From Flavobacteria bacterium MS024-3C (lineage in GTDB: Bacteria; Bacteroidota; Bacteroidia; Flavobacteriales; Flavobacteriaceae), in NCBI GenBank assembly GCA_000173115.1, contig ABVW01000003.1, positions 38,183-102,182 of the forward strand: a DNA stretch of 64,000 nt, given 5' to 3'. The notes beneath the pieces are model-generated. The model was not told the DNA's origin, ran no database searches, and saw only the letters and a list, made by a program, of their open reading frames with translations. Positions within the stretch are counted from its first letter, which is position 1, and every line of letters begins with the position of its first letter. This document shows, piece by piece, positions 54,172 through 63,852 of this stretch. Both the position numbers and the translations under genes were made by a program.

Positions 54172-55359
54172 CTATTTTACAGGGTTCCATTGAAACGCCA
54201 AAGGTACGCTTCTCATCCATATAGCCCCTATGATTGGGAAAAATAAGGGATCGAATTTTTGTATTCCTATCCAGTGTATTACTGGTGTTGCACTGAGTAA
54301 TAAAACAAAAACTAAAGCAATGTATCGCTGTATTTTGGTGGGCTTGTTGCCTCTGGTTTTTATGTTAATCCAAAGCATTAAAAATGCCCATGGAGACAAC
54401 CATAATAAGTTAAAATTGTGCACGGTAGGGTGGTGGTCAGTCAGAAACCACAAAAAGAGCAGCAACAGACTCCCCAAAGCACTTAATCCAAATAATATTA
54501 AATTAAAACTCCATAATTTTTTTCCAGTAAAATATTCTATTGCACCTATGATTAGGGTGAGAATTAATATTAAAAAGCTTGTAAAAGCGGGTGTGCTGTA
54601 TAAACCTTCTTGAATTTTTGGTTTGGGCTTTGATTCGTAAGACATGCGATCATTTTCTACAAGGGGTAAGCCACGAATTGTGAGAATTTCCAATGATTCT
54701 GAGAGATAGGTTGGTAAGAATTGATATTCTCTTGGGGCCACTATTTTGTCTACTTTGGCCCCTAATGCTAAATTTATACCAAATAAAGCCCAGCTGTTTG
54801 CAGCCAAGTTTTCAGAGAGTAGGTCTCTAAAAGTTTTTTTGAGGTCAGTAGCTTGGTTTATTTGTATGCCGCTTATAAGTCCGTTTTCTCCTATGAGGTC
54901 TCTGATTTTTGTGGCACAGTTGTTAAAGAAAAAATCATAAGCATAGTCCCTATTTTCTGGTCGGTAGTTCTTTTCTAAAAAATTAAATAGGCGGTCCCTG
55001 CTGTTTTTATCCAAACGGAGTACTTGCTCTTTGACACTTCTGTTTTCCATTTCATATTCAAAAAGAAAGTCACTAAAATATTGTCTTCCAAGGGTATAAG
55101 TAAGCTTTCCCTTGATGAAATTAGTGTAGAAATTTGGTGCATAAAAATCAAATATGCCATAATTGTAGATTATGTCTAACTGCATCATAGGGTCTTGAAC
55201 CCTTATGGCTGAATGCCCAAAAGAGGCATATAAATCTGTCCCAGGTTCACAAGTTAAGATGCTTATAGCGGCATACTCACTTAATTTAAAATCTTGTGCT
55301 TGGATCTGTAAGGTTAAGAAAACAAAAACAAGAAAATTGTGAAATAGATTGGGCTTCAT
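54172..55359 (-). CDS. DUF4105 / Lnb-type membrane protein, candidate lipoprotein N-acyltransferase
   Basis: 395 residues: a signal peptide (FLVFVFLTLQIQAQ), then a periplasmic DUF4105 domain (about 22-180) and a C-terminal block of about five transmembrane helices (about 255-390). The conserved active-site-like residues are His in LYASFGHSAIRV and Cys in FFFNNCATKIRDL, the layout of a permuted NlpC/P60-type thiol fold. Proteins with this N-terminal domain are named Lnb and have been reported as the Bacteroides lipoprotein N-acyltransferase, replacing Lnt. The assignment here rests on domain resemblance. Confidence 0.82.
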   Translation of the reverse strand: MKPNLFHNFLVFVFLTLQIQAQDFKLSEYAAISILTCEPGTDLYASFGHSAIRVQDPMMQLDIIYNYGIFDFYAPNFYTNFIKGKLTYTLGRQYFSDFLFEYEMENRSVKEQVLRLDKNSRDRLFNFLEKNYRPENRDYAYDFFFNNCATKIRDLIGENGLISGIQINQATDLKKTFRDLLSENLAANSWALFGINLALGAKVDKIVAPREYQFLPTYLSESLEILTIRGLPLVENDRMSYESKPKPKIQEGLYSTPAFTSFLILILTLIIGAIEYFTGKKLWSFNLILFGLSALGSLLLLFLWFLTDHHPTVHNFNLLWLSPWAFLMLWINIKTRGNKPTKIQRYIALVFVLLLSATPVIHWIGIQKFDPLFFPIIGAIWMRSVPLAFQWNPVK

Positions 55360-55437
55360 GAACTGTGGTAATATTTATGTAAATATATACAAATCCCATT
55401 TCTCTGCCAGCTTAAGTGAGATGTTGTGTTATTATTG

Positions 55438-55445
55438 TATTTTTG
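55438..55445 (+). promoter_or_regulatory. -7-like element immediately before pssA
   Basis: TATTTTTG ends 4 bases before the GTG start of pssA, so a transcript from here would have almost no leader. No well-spaced -33 TTG is present, so this may be chance. Confidence 0.3.
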
Positions 55446-55449
55446 ACCT

Positions 55450-56166
55450 GTGAAAAATATTAAAAGTTTTATTCCAAATGCGATTACCGCATTGAATTTA
55501 TTGTCCGGTTTATTGGCTGTAATTGCTGTTTTAGAAAATGAAATACTTTTAGCAATGCTATTTGTTTTTACAGGCATTGTTTTTGACTTTTTTGATGGTT
55601 TTGCAGCCCGAATATTACATGTAAAAAGTGAAATGGGTAAACAGTTAGATTCTTTGGCAGATCTAGTAACTTCTGGTGTAGTCCCTGGCTTGGCAATTTA
55701 TAAGATGTTAAATCCCTCTGGATTCACTTTAGTGGAGGTGCTCATATTTGATCAGCTTCCATTGGTTGGGCTAATCATTCCTATTGGGGCAGCTTTCCGA
55801 TTGGCTTTTTTCAATATTGACACAAGACAAACGGATCATTTTATTGGCTTGCCCACCCCTGCAGCTGCACTACTTGTACTCTCTGTACCTTGTATGCTTT
55901 TTTTTCCTACGGCAGATGGGTTAAAAGAAGTCTTATTGTCTCCCTATTTTCTGGTAGGCTTTTCTGTTTTCATTGTCACAGTAATGAATGCGCCCATAAA
56001 GCTTTTTTCTTTGAAATTTAAAAATTTTAAATGGCGGGGAAATGAGCTTAGATATTCTTTTATTTTTACCTCTGTTATACTTTTAATGGCACTTGAATTT
56101 GCCGGATTGGCTTTGGTCATTCTAATGTACTTATTCAGTGGCTTATTTTCTCAGAAGCTCCATTAA
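55450..56166 (+). CDS. pssA: CDP-diacylglycerol-serine O-phosphatidyltransferase
   Basis: 238 residues with about seven transmembrane helices. The CDP-alcohol phosphatidyltransferase signature DFFDGFAARILHVKSEMGKQLDSLAD (in part, matching DGx2ARx8Gx3Dx3D) lies at about residues 48-73. It makes phosphatidylserine, the precursor of phosphatidylethanolamine. The start is GTG at 55450, because the conserved IKSFIPNAITALNLLSG begins right there. Its 3' end overlaps the convergent lptB by 4 bases. Confidence 0.94.
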   Translation: MKNIKSFIPNAITALNLLSGLLAVIAVLENEILLAMLFVFTGIVFDFFDGFAARILHVKSEMGKQLDSLADLVTSGVVPGLAIYKMLNPSGFTLVEVLIFDQLPLVGLIIPIGAAFRLAFFNIDTRQTDHFIGLPTPAAALLVLSVPCMLFFPTADGLKEVLLSPYFLVGFSVFIVTVMNAPIKLFSLKFKNFKWRGNELRYSFIFTSVILLMALEFAGLALVILMYLFSGLFSQKLH

Positions 56167-56903
56167 AAGTCCAGCTTCTTTTTCCTGAGCTCAAAATTTT
56201 GACCCAAATACACTTTTCTAACCATTTCATCTTTGGCTAAATCTTCCGGAATTCCAGCCTTTAATATACCACCCTCGAACATGAGGTAAGACCTTTCTGT
56301 AATGGCTAAAGTCTCTTGGACATTGTGGTCTGTAATTAATATTCCAATATTTTTATCTTTAAGCTGGGCCACAATTCTTTGAATATCTTCTACTGCAACG
56401 GGATCTACACCAGCAAAAGGTTCGTCTAAGAGTATAAATTTTGGGTCTGTAGCTAAAGCTCTAGCAATTTCTGTTCTTCTTCTTTCTCCCCCAGAAAGTA
56501 AATCGCCCCTGTTTTTTCTGATGTGCCCCAAACTAAATTCTTCAATGAGGGATTCCATTTTCATTTCTTGCTCTTTCTTGGTGAGATTAGTGAGTTGTAA
56601 TACACTCATGATATTTTCTTCAATACTGAGTTTTCTAAACACAGAAGCCTCTTGAGCCAAATAGCCAATACCGCTTTGAGCACGTTTGTACATAGGGTAA
56701 TTGGTGATGTTTGTTTGGTCTAAATGTATGGCACCTCCATTGGGTTTGATAAGGCCTACTATCATATAAAATGAAGTGGTTTTACCTGCTCCGTTTGGTC
56801 CTAATAAACCCACTATTTCTCCTTGGTTTACTTCTAGAGAAATACCTTTAACTACGGTGCGACCGCGGTAAGATTTCATGATGTTAGTGGCACTTAGTTT
56901 CAT
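56163..56903 (-). CDS. lptB: LPS export ABC transporter ATP-binding protein LptB
   Basis: 246 residues: Walker A LLGPNGAGKTTSFYMIVGL, Q-loop region GIGYLAQEASVFRKLSIEENI, signature LSGGERRRTEIARAL, Walker B FILLDEPFAGVDPVAVEDI and switch histidine ITDHNVQETLAI. The YLAQEASVFRKLSVE-type sequence is diagnostic of LptB. It powers LPS extraction from the inner membrane with LptFG, which are not in the window. Last gene of the kdsD-tatC-AhpD-like-lptB run. Confidence 0.97.
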   Translation of the reverse strand: MKLSATNIMKSYRGRTVVKGISLEVNQGEIVGLLGPNGAGKTTSFYMIVGLIKPNGGAIHLDQTNITNYPMYKRAQSGIGYLAQEASVFRKLSIEENIMSVLQLTNLTKKEQEMKMESLIEEFSLGHIRKNRGDLLSGGERRRTEIARALATDPKFILLDEPFAGVDPVAVEDIQRIVAQLKDKNIGILITDHNVQETLAITERSYLMFEGGILKAGIPEDLAKDEMVRKVYLGQNFELRKKKLDF

Positions 56904-56923
56904 AGACAGTTGTTTGGTATTTG

Positions 56924-57274
56924 CTATTTATTTTCTTCTTGAATGGCTTCCCAGTATTCGTAAGCCCTTCTCAAATGGGGAATGACTATAGTTCCTCCCA
57001 CTAAGGTAGCTATTCCTAGGGTTTCCATGACTTCTTCATGACTAGCTCCTGCCTTTGAAGACCCCTCTAAGTGATATTTTACACAGTCATCACAGCGCAG
57101 CACAGCAGATGCTACCAAACCTAAAAGTTCTTTTGTTTTCACATCTAAGGTTCCTTCTGCAAAAGCATTGGTGTCCAAATTAAAAATACGCTTGATTAAT
57201 TTATTATTGTCTGCTAAGATTTTATCATTCATCTTGGCCCTATAATCATTAAACTCTTGAACTTTATTTTCCAT
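56924..57274 (-). CDS. AhpD-like carboxymuconolactone decarboxylase family protein
   Basis: 116 residues of the all-helical AhpD/CMD fold. The redox motif LRCDDCVKYHLEGSSKAGASHEE has the CxxC pair and the downstream histidine expected of AhpD-type peroxidase reductants. It overlaps tatC by 11 bases, so the two are co-expressed. A role in peroxide or disulfide chemistry is likely, but the partner is unknown. Confidence 0.9.
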   Translation of the reverse strand: MENKVQEFNDYRAKMNDKILADNNKLIKRIFNLDTNAFAEGTLDVKTKELLGLVASAVLRCDDCVKYHLEGSSKAGASHEEVMETLGIATLVGGTIVIPHLRRAYEYWEAIQEENK

Positions 57275-58094
57275 TTTTACGCATCTTTTTTAAATCTCTT
57301 TTAATCACAATTCTTGAAATCACAATACTGATTTGGTATAAAATCATAATAGGAACAGCCACAACTACTTGGCTGGCAACATCTGGAGGTGTAATGATTG
57401 CAGATAGTATTAAAACAACTACCAATGAAATTTTACGGTACTTTTTGAGTATCTCTGGAGTGACTAAACCAACCTTAGTAAGAAAGTAAACAATGATAGG
57501 TAATTCAAAAATAAGCCCACAAGCCAATACGGATGCTCTTACGGTAGCTACATAAGAATTTAAATCTATGTCATTAAATACCTCTTTACTTACCGTGTAA
57601 CTTCCCAAGAAATTGATAGATAAAGGAGCCACTATATAATAGCCAAAAAGGACACCAGAGAAAAACAAAAAAGAGGCCACAAAAATAAACCCCCTGGCAT
57701 TTTTTCTCTCTGTTTCGTGTAATCCAGGACCAATAAATTTCCATATTTCATATAATACATAAGGAAACCCTACAATAAGACCTGCCCAAATTGAAGTCCA
57801 AATATGTGCAGAAAATTGCCCTGCCATTTCCCTGCTCTGAATTCTAAACAGCGGCTCACTGCTACAAAATGCATCGCTAAAACCCAATAATTGAGATAGG
57901 TTGCAAAACATTTTGTAAGTGGGAAAATCAGGTTTTTTAGGTCCAAATAGGACCGTTTCAAAAACAAAGTCTTTCATTAAAAAAGCCACAGTCCCAATAA
58001 TAAGAACGCCCATGGTAGCCCTTATAAGATGCCACCTAAGTTCTTCTAGATGGTCTAAGAATGACATCTCATTCACATTCTTTTTTTGCGCCAT
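57264..58094 (-). CDS. tatC: Twin-arginine translocase subunit TatC
   Basis: 276 residues with six transmembrane helices. The conserved N-terminus MSFLDHLEELRWHLIRA, the FxxFxxPGLHxxE-type motif (IWKFIGPGLHETERKNA) and the PIxVYFLTKVGLV helix mark TatC, the receptor for twin-arginine signal peptides. Flanked by kdsD (one-base overlap) and the AhpD-like gene. A candidate Tat substrate, the LD-carboxypeptidase at 61453, is nearby. Confidence 0.97.
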   Translation of the reverse strand: MAQKKNVNEMSFLDHLEELRWHLIRATMGVLIIGTVAFLMKDFVFETVLFGPKKPDFPTYKMFCNLSQLLGFSDAFCSSEPLFRIQSREMAGQFSAHIWTSIWAGLIVGFPYVLYEIWKFIGPGLHETERKNARGFIFVASFLFFSGVLFGYYIVAPLSINFLGSYTVSKEVFNDIDLNSYVATVRASVLACGLIFELPIIVYFLTKVGLVTPEILKKYRKISLVVVLILSAIITPPDVASQVVVAVPIMILYQISIVISRIVIKRDLKKMRKNGK

Positions 58095-59059
58095 TATAAA
58101 AGTCCTTCTTGAATTAAGTTATGTAAATGTACAATTCCCACATATTTATTTTCATGAACCGCTAACAATTGCGTAATATGATTTTCTTGCATTATTTTAA
58201 GTGCTTCTACCGCCATTGCTTCTTGCGAAATGGTTTTGGGAGAATGACTCATAATATCTTTGGCACAGAGGGCAGCAATATTGTCGTGTTTATTTAGCAT
58301 TCTTCGAATATCTCCATCTGTAACAACACCCACAATCGTATTTCCTTCTACCACAGCTGCAGCGCCTAGAAGCTTTTTAGAAATCTCCATAATGACTTCT
58401 TTTACTTTAGTTTGAGGTGTTACCATAGGAGTGGCGTTGTTTTTAACCAGATCAGAAACCCTCAAATACAATTTTTTCCCTAAGGCACCTCCGGGATGGT
58501 ATTGGGCAAAATCTTTAGATCCAAATTCTTTAAGCTCTAAAAGACATATGGCAATTGCGTCTCCCATCACCAATTGAGCAGTAGTACTTGTGGTAGGGGC
58601 TAAGTTATTTGGACATGCTTCTTTAGCTACGTATGTGTTTAATACAAAATCTGCGTGCTGGGCTAAAAATGAATCAGTGTTTCCAGTAATCGCTATTAAT
58701 GGATTTTGCCCTCTCTTTAAGAGCGGCACCAAAACTTTAATCTCAGGAGTGTTTCCGCTTTTTGAAATGCATATGACAGGATCTCCGTTTTGAATGGTGC
58801 CTAAATCACCATGAATGGCGTCTGCGGCGTGCATAAAAATAGCAGGAGTACCTGTTGAATTCATGGTGGCCACTATTTTATTGGCGATTATGGCACTTTT
58901 GCCAATACCTGTAATAACTACTCTGCCAGTAGATTGTAATATGGTTTGAACGGCCTTTTCAAATGCAGTATTTAATAGAGGTATAATGGCGTCTAAGGCA
59001 TCCCTTTCAATTTGAAAAGTTCTAACGGCACTCTCTAAAATTTTTGGAGTAGAATTCAA
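58094..59059 (-). CDS. kdsD: KpsF/GutQ-type arabinose-5-phosphate isomerase
   Basis: 321 residues. A SIS sugar-isomerase domain (about 35-170) has GRVVITGIGKSAIIANKIVATMNSTGTP (in part), HGDLGTI and CISKSGNTPEIKVL. Two CBS domains occupy about 205-320 (VVTDGDIRRMLNKH and HITQLLAVHENKYVGIVHLHNL). It converts ribulose-5-P to arabinose-5-P for Kdo synthesis, matching the LPS theme of the operon with lptB. Divergent from recQ. Confidence 0.95.
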   Translation of the reverse strand: MNSTPKILESAVRTFQIERDALDAIIPLLNTAFEKAVQTILQSTGRVVITGIGKSAIIANKIVATMNSTGTPAIFMHAADAIHGDLGTIQNGDPVICISKSGNTPEIKVLVPLLKRGQNPLIAITGNTDSFLAQHADFVLNTYVAKEACPNNLAPTTSTTAQLVMGDAIAICLLELKEFGSKDFAQYHPGGALGKKLYLRVSDLVKNNATPMVTPQTKVKEVIMEISKKLLGAAAVVEGNTIVGVVTDGDIRRMLNKHDNIAALCAKDIMSHSPKTISQEAMAVEALKIMQENHITQLLAVHENKYVGIVHLHNLIQEGLL

Positions 59060-59204
59060 CTGAAAAATATTTTTTATGGTTCTTTTGCGAAAAGAATGTA
59101 TTATATTTAGAACACAAAATTACACAAAGATACCTATATGAGGTGTTTTTACTTTAATTATTAAGTGAAAAAGACCCACCCCAAAAATTTGACGGAACAA
59201 TCTT

Positions 59205-61407
59205 ATGGAAATGAATGATTATGACTTGCGTGCTGCCCTGAAACAATACTTTGGTTTCTCGGAGTTTAAAGGCCGTCAAGAAGCAGTAATTAAAAATGTA
59301 CTGGCCAAGAAGCATAGTTTCGTAATCATGCCTACTGGTGGAGGTAAATCCATGTGCTATCAGTTGCCCGCTTTACTTCAAGAGGGAACAGCCATAGTAG
59401 TTTCTCCGTTAATTGCATTAATGAAAAATCAGGTAGACGCCATTAGAGGGGTTTCCGCAAATCCTGGAGTGGCCCATGTATTGAATTCATCTTTGACAAA
59501 GACAGAAATAAAACAAGTCAAAAGCGATGTTGTCAATGGAATTACAAAACTTTTATACGTAGCACCTGAATCTCTTACAAAAGAGGAGAATGTGGCTTTT
59601 TTAAATACCGTCACGGTTTCATTTGTTGCTGTAGATGAAGCACATTGTATTTCAGAATGGGGACATGATTTTAGGCCTGAATACAGGAATTTACAAAGAA
59701 TTATTGATAGGGTTGGTGCAAATATTCCAATCATAGGTCTTACGGCCACTGCAACGCCTAAAGTTCAGGAAGATATTATTAAAAATTTGGGCATTACAGA
59801 TGCAACCGTTTTTAAATCTTCCTTTAATAGACCTAATCTTTTTTATGAAGTTAGGCCCAAAACCCAGAATGTAGAGGCAGATATTATTCGATTCGTAAAA
59901 CAGCATGTTGGAAAATCGGGTATTATTTATTGCCTTAGCAGAAAAAAAGTAGAGGAACTGGCCCAGATTTTACAAGTAAATGGGGTGAGTGCTGTGCCTT
60001 ATCATGCTGGTTTTGACACTAAAACGAGGTCTAAATATCAGGATATGTTTCTCATGGAGGAGGTAGATGTTGTGGTGGCGACTATAGCCTTTGGTATGGG
60101 TATAGATAAACCAGACGTGAGGTATGTAATTCACCACGATATTCCCAAGAGTATTGAAAGCTACTATCAAGAGACAGGAAGGGCTGGAAGAGATGGAGGA
60201 GAAGGACATTGCTTGGCCTTTTACTCTTATAAAGATGTAGAGAAGTTAGAAAAGTTCATGGCGGGTAAACCCGTTGCCGAACAAGAGATTGGCAACGCAT
60301 TACTTCAAGAAATTGTTGGCTTTGCAGAGACTTCCATTTCAAGAAGAAAATTTATACTTCACTACTTTGGCGAAGATTTTGATGAGGTTCATGGCGAAGG
60401 TGCAGGTATGGATGATAATTCAAGAAATCCTAAAGAGAAAGAAGAGGCAGGGGAGCAGCTGGTGAAATTACTTGTTGTTGTGCAACAAACTAAAGAAAAG
60501 TTTAAGTCTAAAGAAATTGTAAAGGTGCTTGTGGGTAAGTCCAATGCATTGATCAGTTCCCACAGAACAGATGAAAAGCCTTTTTTTGGTATTGGAAATG
60601 AAAAAGAAAAGGGGTATTGGATGGCATTAATTCGCCAATCTTTGGTAGCTGGTTTTCTCAAAAAGGAAATTGAACAGTACGGTATTCTCAAATTAACGGA
60701 CCATGGAAAATCTTATTTAGACAGCCCAGTTTCTTTTTTAATGACAAAAGACCATATTTATAATGCTGCTAATGATCAGGCTATTGTGAGTGCTGCTAAA
60801 GCCGCGGCTGGGGTGGCAGATGAAGTATTGTATAAATTGTTAAAGTCAATTACCGTTTCTCAATCTAAGAAACTCGGTGTACCTCCATATGTAATTTTTC
60901 AGGAGCCTTCTTTACAAGATATGGCATTGAAATACCCATTAAGTCACGGGGAACTTGTTAATATTCATGGTGTAGGCGAGGGTAAAGCTAAAAAATATGG
61001 TGCCCCATTTATAGAGGCTATTAATCAATATGTAACAGACAACGACATTCATAGACCCCAAGATTTGGTCGTGAAAAGTACTGGAGCCAATTCTGTTTTG
61101 AAACTGTATGTCATTCAAAATATTGATAGAAAACTGCCCTTTAGATGACATAGCGCAAGCAAAAGGACTCACCACAAATGATTTGATTAAAGAAATGGAG
61201 CAGATAGTCTTTTCGGGGACAAAATTAAACCTGGGTTACTGGGTAGATGAAATTTTAGATGAAGACCAACAAGAGGAGTTACAGGATTATTTTCTTCAAT
61301 CTGACTCGGATGATATTGAAACAGCCAGTGCGGCTTTTGATGGAGATTATGAAGAAGAGGAGCTTAGGTTGTATCGCATTAAGTTTATTAGTGAGGTAGC
61401 CAATTAG
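59205..61407 (+). pseudogene. recQ: RecQ DNA helicase gene, interrupted by a single-base frameshift near its 3' end
   Basis: The first frame (59205-61148, 647 aa) has an intact helicase: IMPTGGGKSMCYQLPALL (Walker A), VDEAHCISEWGHDFRPEY (DEAH), ATIAFGMGIDKPDVRYV and QETGRAGRDG. RQC and HRDC-like parts follow (NIHGVGEGKAKKYG). It stops right after NIDRKLP with a two-residue foreign tail. The next frame resumes at once as LDDIAQAKGLTTNDLIKEM and runs to 61407 (EEEELRLYRIKFISEVAN), the normal C-terminus of flavobacterial RecQ as I recall it. Removing one T from the TTT at 61140-61142 restores one protein of about 733 residues. Either a recent mutation or a sequencing error; the truncated helicase could still work. 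Confidence 0.88.
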
Positions 61408-61452
61408 TTATTTCAATAGTAAAACAATTCCCTTGTTTTTTAACTGTGTTTG

Positions 61453-62493
61453 TTATTTCACTACGGCTTCGGTCACTGTAATCTCTAAACTTGCTGCATT
61501 AAAAACCGATTGAGCCCCTATAGGCAGGGTACAATTATCTGGTACATGACCAAATGACAATCCATAGGCAGCGGGAATTTTTAAAGGACTTATTCTATTT
61601 TCAATCACTTCTCTTAGGGTAAAATTTCCCTTATCTTTTTCAGTATCACAGCCAGCACACACCCCAAAAGCAATCCCTGCTGCTTTTTTAAATGTTTTTG
61701 TCCCTATTAATTGTGTGAGCATTCTGTCTATGCGATAGGGCTTTTCCTCTACGTCTTCAATACAAACAATGCAGTCTGTAAAGTTTATCTCATAGGGTGT
61801 TCCAATTAAAGCAGCAATTAGCGTAAGGCTGCCTCCAACCAATTTCCCCTTGGCTATTCCAGGATAGATGGTGTATCTCTGGTATTCAGAAAATGAGTTG
61901 TATTGGCTTCCTTCTAAATTTACGGGACTAATAAGGGTATGATTAGAAAGGTTCATGAGTAAGTTCTCAATGCAGGATTGCGCATATTTATTTTCTATGG
62001 TGGTACCCACCGGTCCGTGAAACCCAATTAAACCAGTTTTTGAATATATCCCTTGGATTAGGGCAGTCACGTCTGAAAAGCCCAAAAGTATTTTAGGGTT
62101 ATTTTCAATGATTTTATAATCTAATAAATCTAATATTCGCGTACATCCATAACCACCTCTAGCACATAAAATAGCGTCTACGGAGGGATTAGAAAACATC
62201 TCCATGACATCTAAAGCCCTTTGTTCGTCTGTATTGCTAAAATATCCATGTTGGCCAATTCTGCCCGTTTTGAATACTTTAAAACCGCTTTGCTCAAGGA
62301 AAAACACCATTTGTGTTATTTTCTTCTCACTCACCGCAAATCCAGGCGCTATTAAGCCTATGGTCTGGCCTTTTTCTAAACGTTTTGGATAGAGATTTTT
62401 CTTAGGACTATTACTTATTTTAGAAGTATTTGCTAAAAGTGTGGTAGCGCCAATAGATAGTATTCCAGAGAGGAAATGTCTTCTTTTAATCAT
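61453..62493 (-). CDS. LD-carboxypeptidase (peptidase S66) with Tat-type signal
   Basis: 346 residues. The N-terminus KRRHFLSGILSIGATTLLA is a twin-arginine-type signal. The S66 domain has IGLIAPGFAVSEKKI, CARGGYGCTRILDLLDY and GFSDVTAL, where Ser140 is the nucleophile. The catalytic Glu lies in CIEDVEEKPYRIDRML (about 246) and the His in GLSFGHVPDN (about 318). It cleaves the LD bond of tetrapeptides during murein recycling or remodelling. E. coli LdcA is cytoplasmic, so export here is a notable difference. It lies 6 bases after the carboxypeptidase-regulatory-like gene on the same strand. Confidence 0.92.
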   Translation of the reverse strand: MIKRRHFLSGILSIGATTLLANTSKISNSPKKNLYPKRLEKGQTIGLIAPGFAVSEKKITQMVFFLEQSGFKVFKTGRIGQHGYFSNTDEQRALDVMEMFSNPSVDAILCARGGYGCTRILDLLDYKIIENNPKILLGFSDVTALIQGIYSKTGLIGFHGPVGTTIENKYAQSCIENLLMNLSNHTLISPVNLEGSQYNSFSEYQRYTIYPGIAKGKLVGGSLTLIAALIGTPYEINFTDCIVCIEDVEEKPYRIDRMLTQLIGTKTFKKAAGIAFGVCAGCDTEKDKGNFTLREVIENRISPLKIPAAYGLSFGHVPDNCTLPIGAQSVFNAASLEITVTEAVVK

Positions 62494-62499
62494 AATAAA

Positions 62500-63822
62500 T
62501 TAAGGATTTACCACCCCTTTTTCTTTGGCTTTTGAGAGTTGTTTTCTTATTTTTTTAATGGCATTCTCAATGGACTTTTCAGGTTCAATAATGTTGTAAT
62601 TGCCCCAGAAATCTGGATCTGAAAAACCTATGGCTTCATCCGTTAGAATCATAGAGGTCTTTAATAGATCCCTGCGTTTGGGCATTTGATCTCTATCTGT
62701 GTTTTCCCAGTCAGTAATAGCCATTTCACAGTTCAAGGTATAAACGGAATTGAATAATTTGTTTTCCCAATCAATTTTGAATGAGAGTAGTAAATTGCTG
62801 TATCCGTAATACCATTTATTGTCTTTCTCTCTGTAATCTACTCTGTAAGCGACCTCAGTGGGCCATACATTGGCATTTTTAGGCTTTTTCTTTACAAAAA
62901 GTCTCGCAGCCTCTTTGGGATTAGACAAGTCCATTGAGAAAATGGCTTTGGTAAGTATTTTACGTTCTACATCTATAAAAAGCTGCCCTTTAAACAGCGG
63001 CTCCCCTTCATAGGAGCGAGGTTCAAAGTTTACAACATAAACCAATTGGTCGTTGACCCTAGTCGCAGCCCCATAGCTAAATTTGTAAAGATCCATATAT
63101 GTCTCGCTGAATAAGTATTCAGGGTATTTCATGACGTCTATATACAAGGTGTTAAATGGGCCTCCTTGTAGCTTTAACGCCAAAGTGTCTAGTTTGGTGT
63201 AATCAGTACTTTTTCTTGCTTTGTACAGTGCAACGTCATCTTTTCTATTAGAGACATAAGGACTCTTATAGATGGATACAACTGCTTCAGACAAGGACAC
63301 ATTCTTTCTTCTTTTCTTAATGGTTTCCCTGTAGAAAGCCGTCATTAATGTTGGACTGTTAAAGTAATTCTCTCCTTTTCTAGCCAAAGTCTCTTCTACC
63401 AGTGTTTTAGCGTCTTTTGGAATGATCAAATCTACTTCGTTCAGAGCAATTGCCGCAGGTTCTAAGGCTAAATTAAAAGCGTTAGATGTCTTAACGTCTA
63501 GTTGTTTTGTCAGTGTTTCATATCCAAGGAAAGATACTTCTACAGTATTTTTTAAAAGACTGTTGGGGACTTTGAGGACAAAGTCACCCTGTGCGTTAGA
63601 TACTGTACTCGCATTGGTTCCTTTGATGGTAATTGTGGCAAAAACCAGTGCTTTGCTTGTTTGGGCATCTAGGATTTTTCCTTTAAACTCGGTAAAGTTT
63701 TTGGTCTCTTTTGAAACCGTGTTTTGACTCTGTGCTTCATGTACAGATCCAAACCAAAAAGCCAACACCAAAAATGGCATGAGCAAATAGGATTTTTTTA
63801 AAGGCTTGTTTAAATGTTTCAT
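62500..63822 (-). CDS. Exported protein with N-terminal carboxypeptidase-regulatory-like domain
   Basis: 440 residues. A signal peptide (LLMPFLVLAFWFGSVHEAQS) is followed by a CarboxypepD_reg-like beta-sandwich (about 45-125) with FKGKILDAQTSKALVFATIT, GTNASTVSNAQGDFVLKVP and VSFLGYETLTKQL. The rest, with motifs such as MTAFYRETIKKRRKNVSLSEAV and DVERKILTKAIFSMDL, resembles the DUF5686-type outer-membrane-associated proteins of Bacteroidota. It is shorter than full DUF5686 proteins (about 800 residues) and lacks their barrel. Function unknown. Two-gene unit with the LD-carboxypeptidase. Confidence 0.82.
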   Translation of the reverse strand: MKHLNKPLKKSYLLMPFLVLAFWFGSVHEAQSQNTVSKETKNFTEFKGKILDAQTSKALVFATITIKGTNASTVSNAQGDFVLKVPNSLLKNTVEVSFLGYETLTKQLDVKTSNAFNLALEPAAIALNEVDLIIPKDAKTLVEETLARKGENYFNSPTLMTAFYRETIKKRRKNVSLSEAVVSIYKSPYVSNRKDDVALYKARKSTDYTKLDTLALKLQGGPFNTLYIDVMKYPEYLFSETYMDLYKFSYGAATRVNDQLVYVVNFEPRSYEGEPLFKGQLFIDVERKILTKAIFSMDLSNPKEAARLFVKKKPKNANVWPTEVAYRVDYREKDNKWYYGYSNLLLSFKIDWENKLFNSVYTLNCEMAITDWENTDRDQMPKRRDLLKTSMILTDEAIGFSDPDFWGNYNIIEPEKSIENAIKKIRKQLSKAKEKGVVNP

Positions 63823-63852
63823 AGTACATCGCAGTTTTTAAAGGCGCTGTAT

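Noticed and set aside
61108..61407. Separate 99-codon gene after recQ
   Set aside because: Its sequence from residue 11 is the expected continuation of RecQ, and its first ten residues overlap recQ in another frame. A frameshift explains it better.
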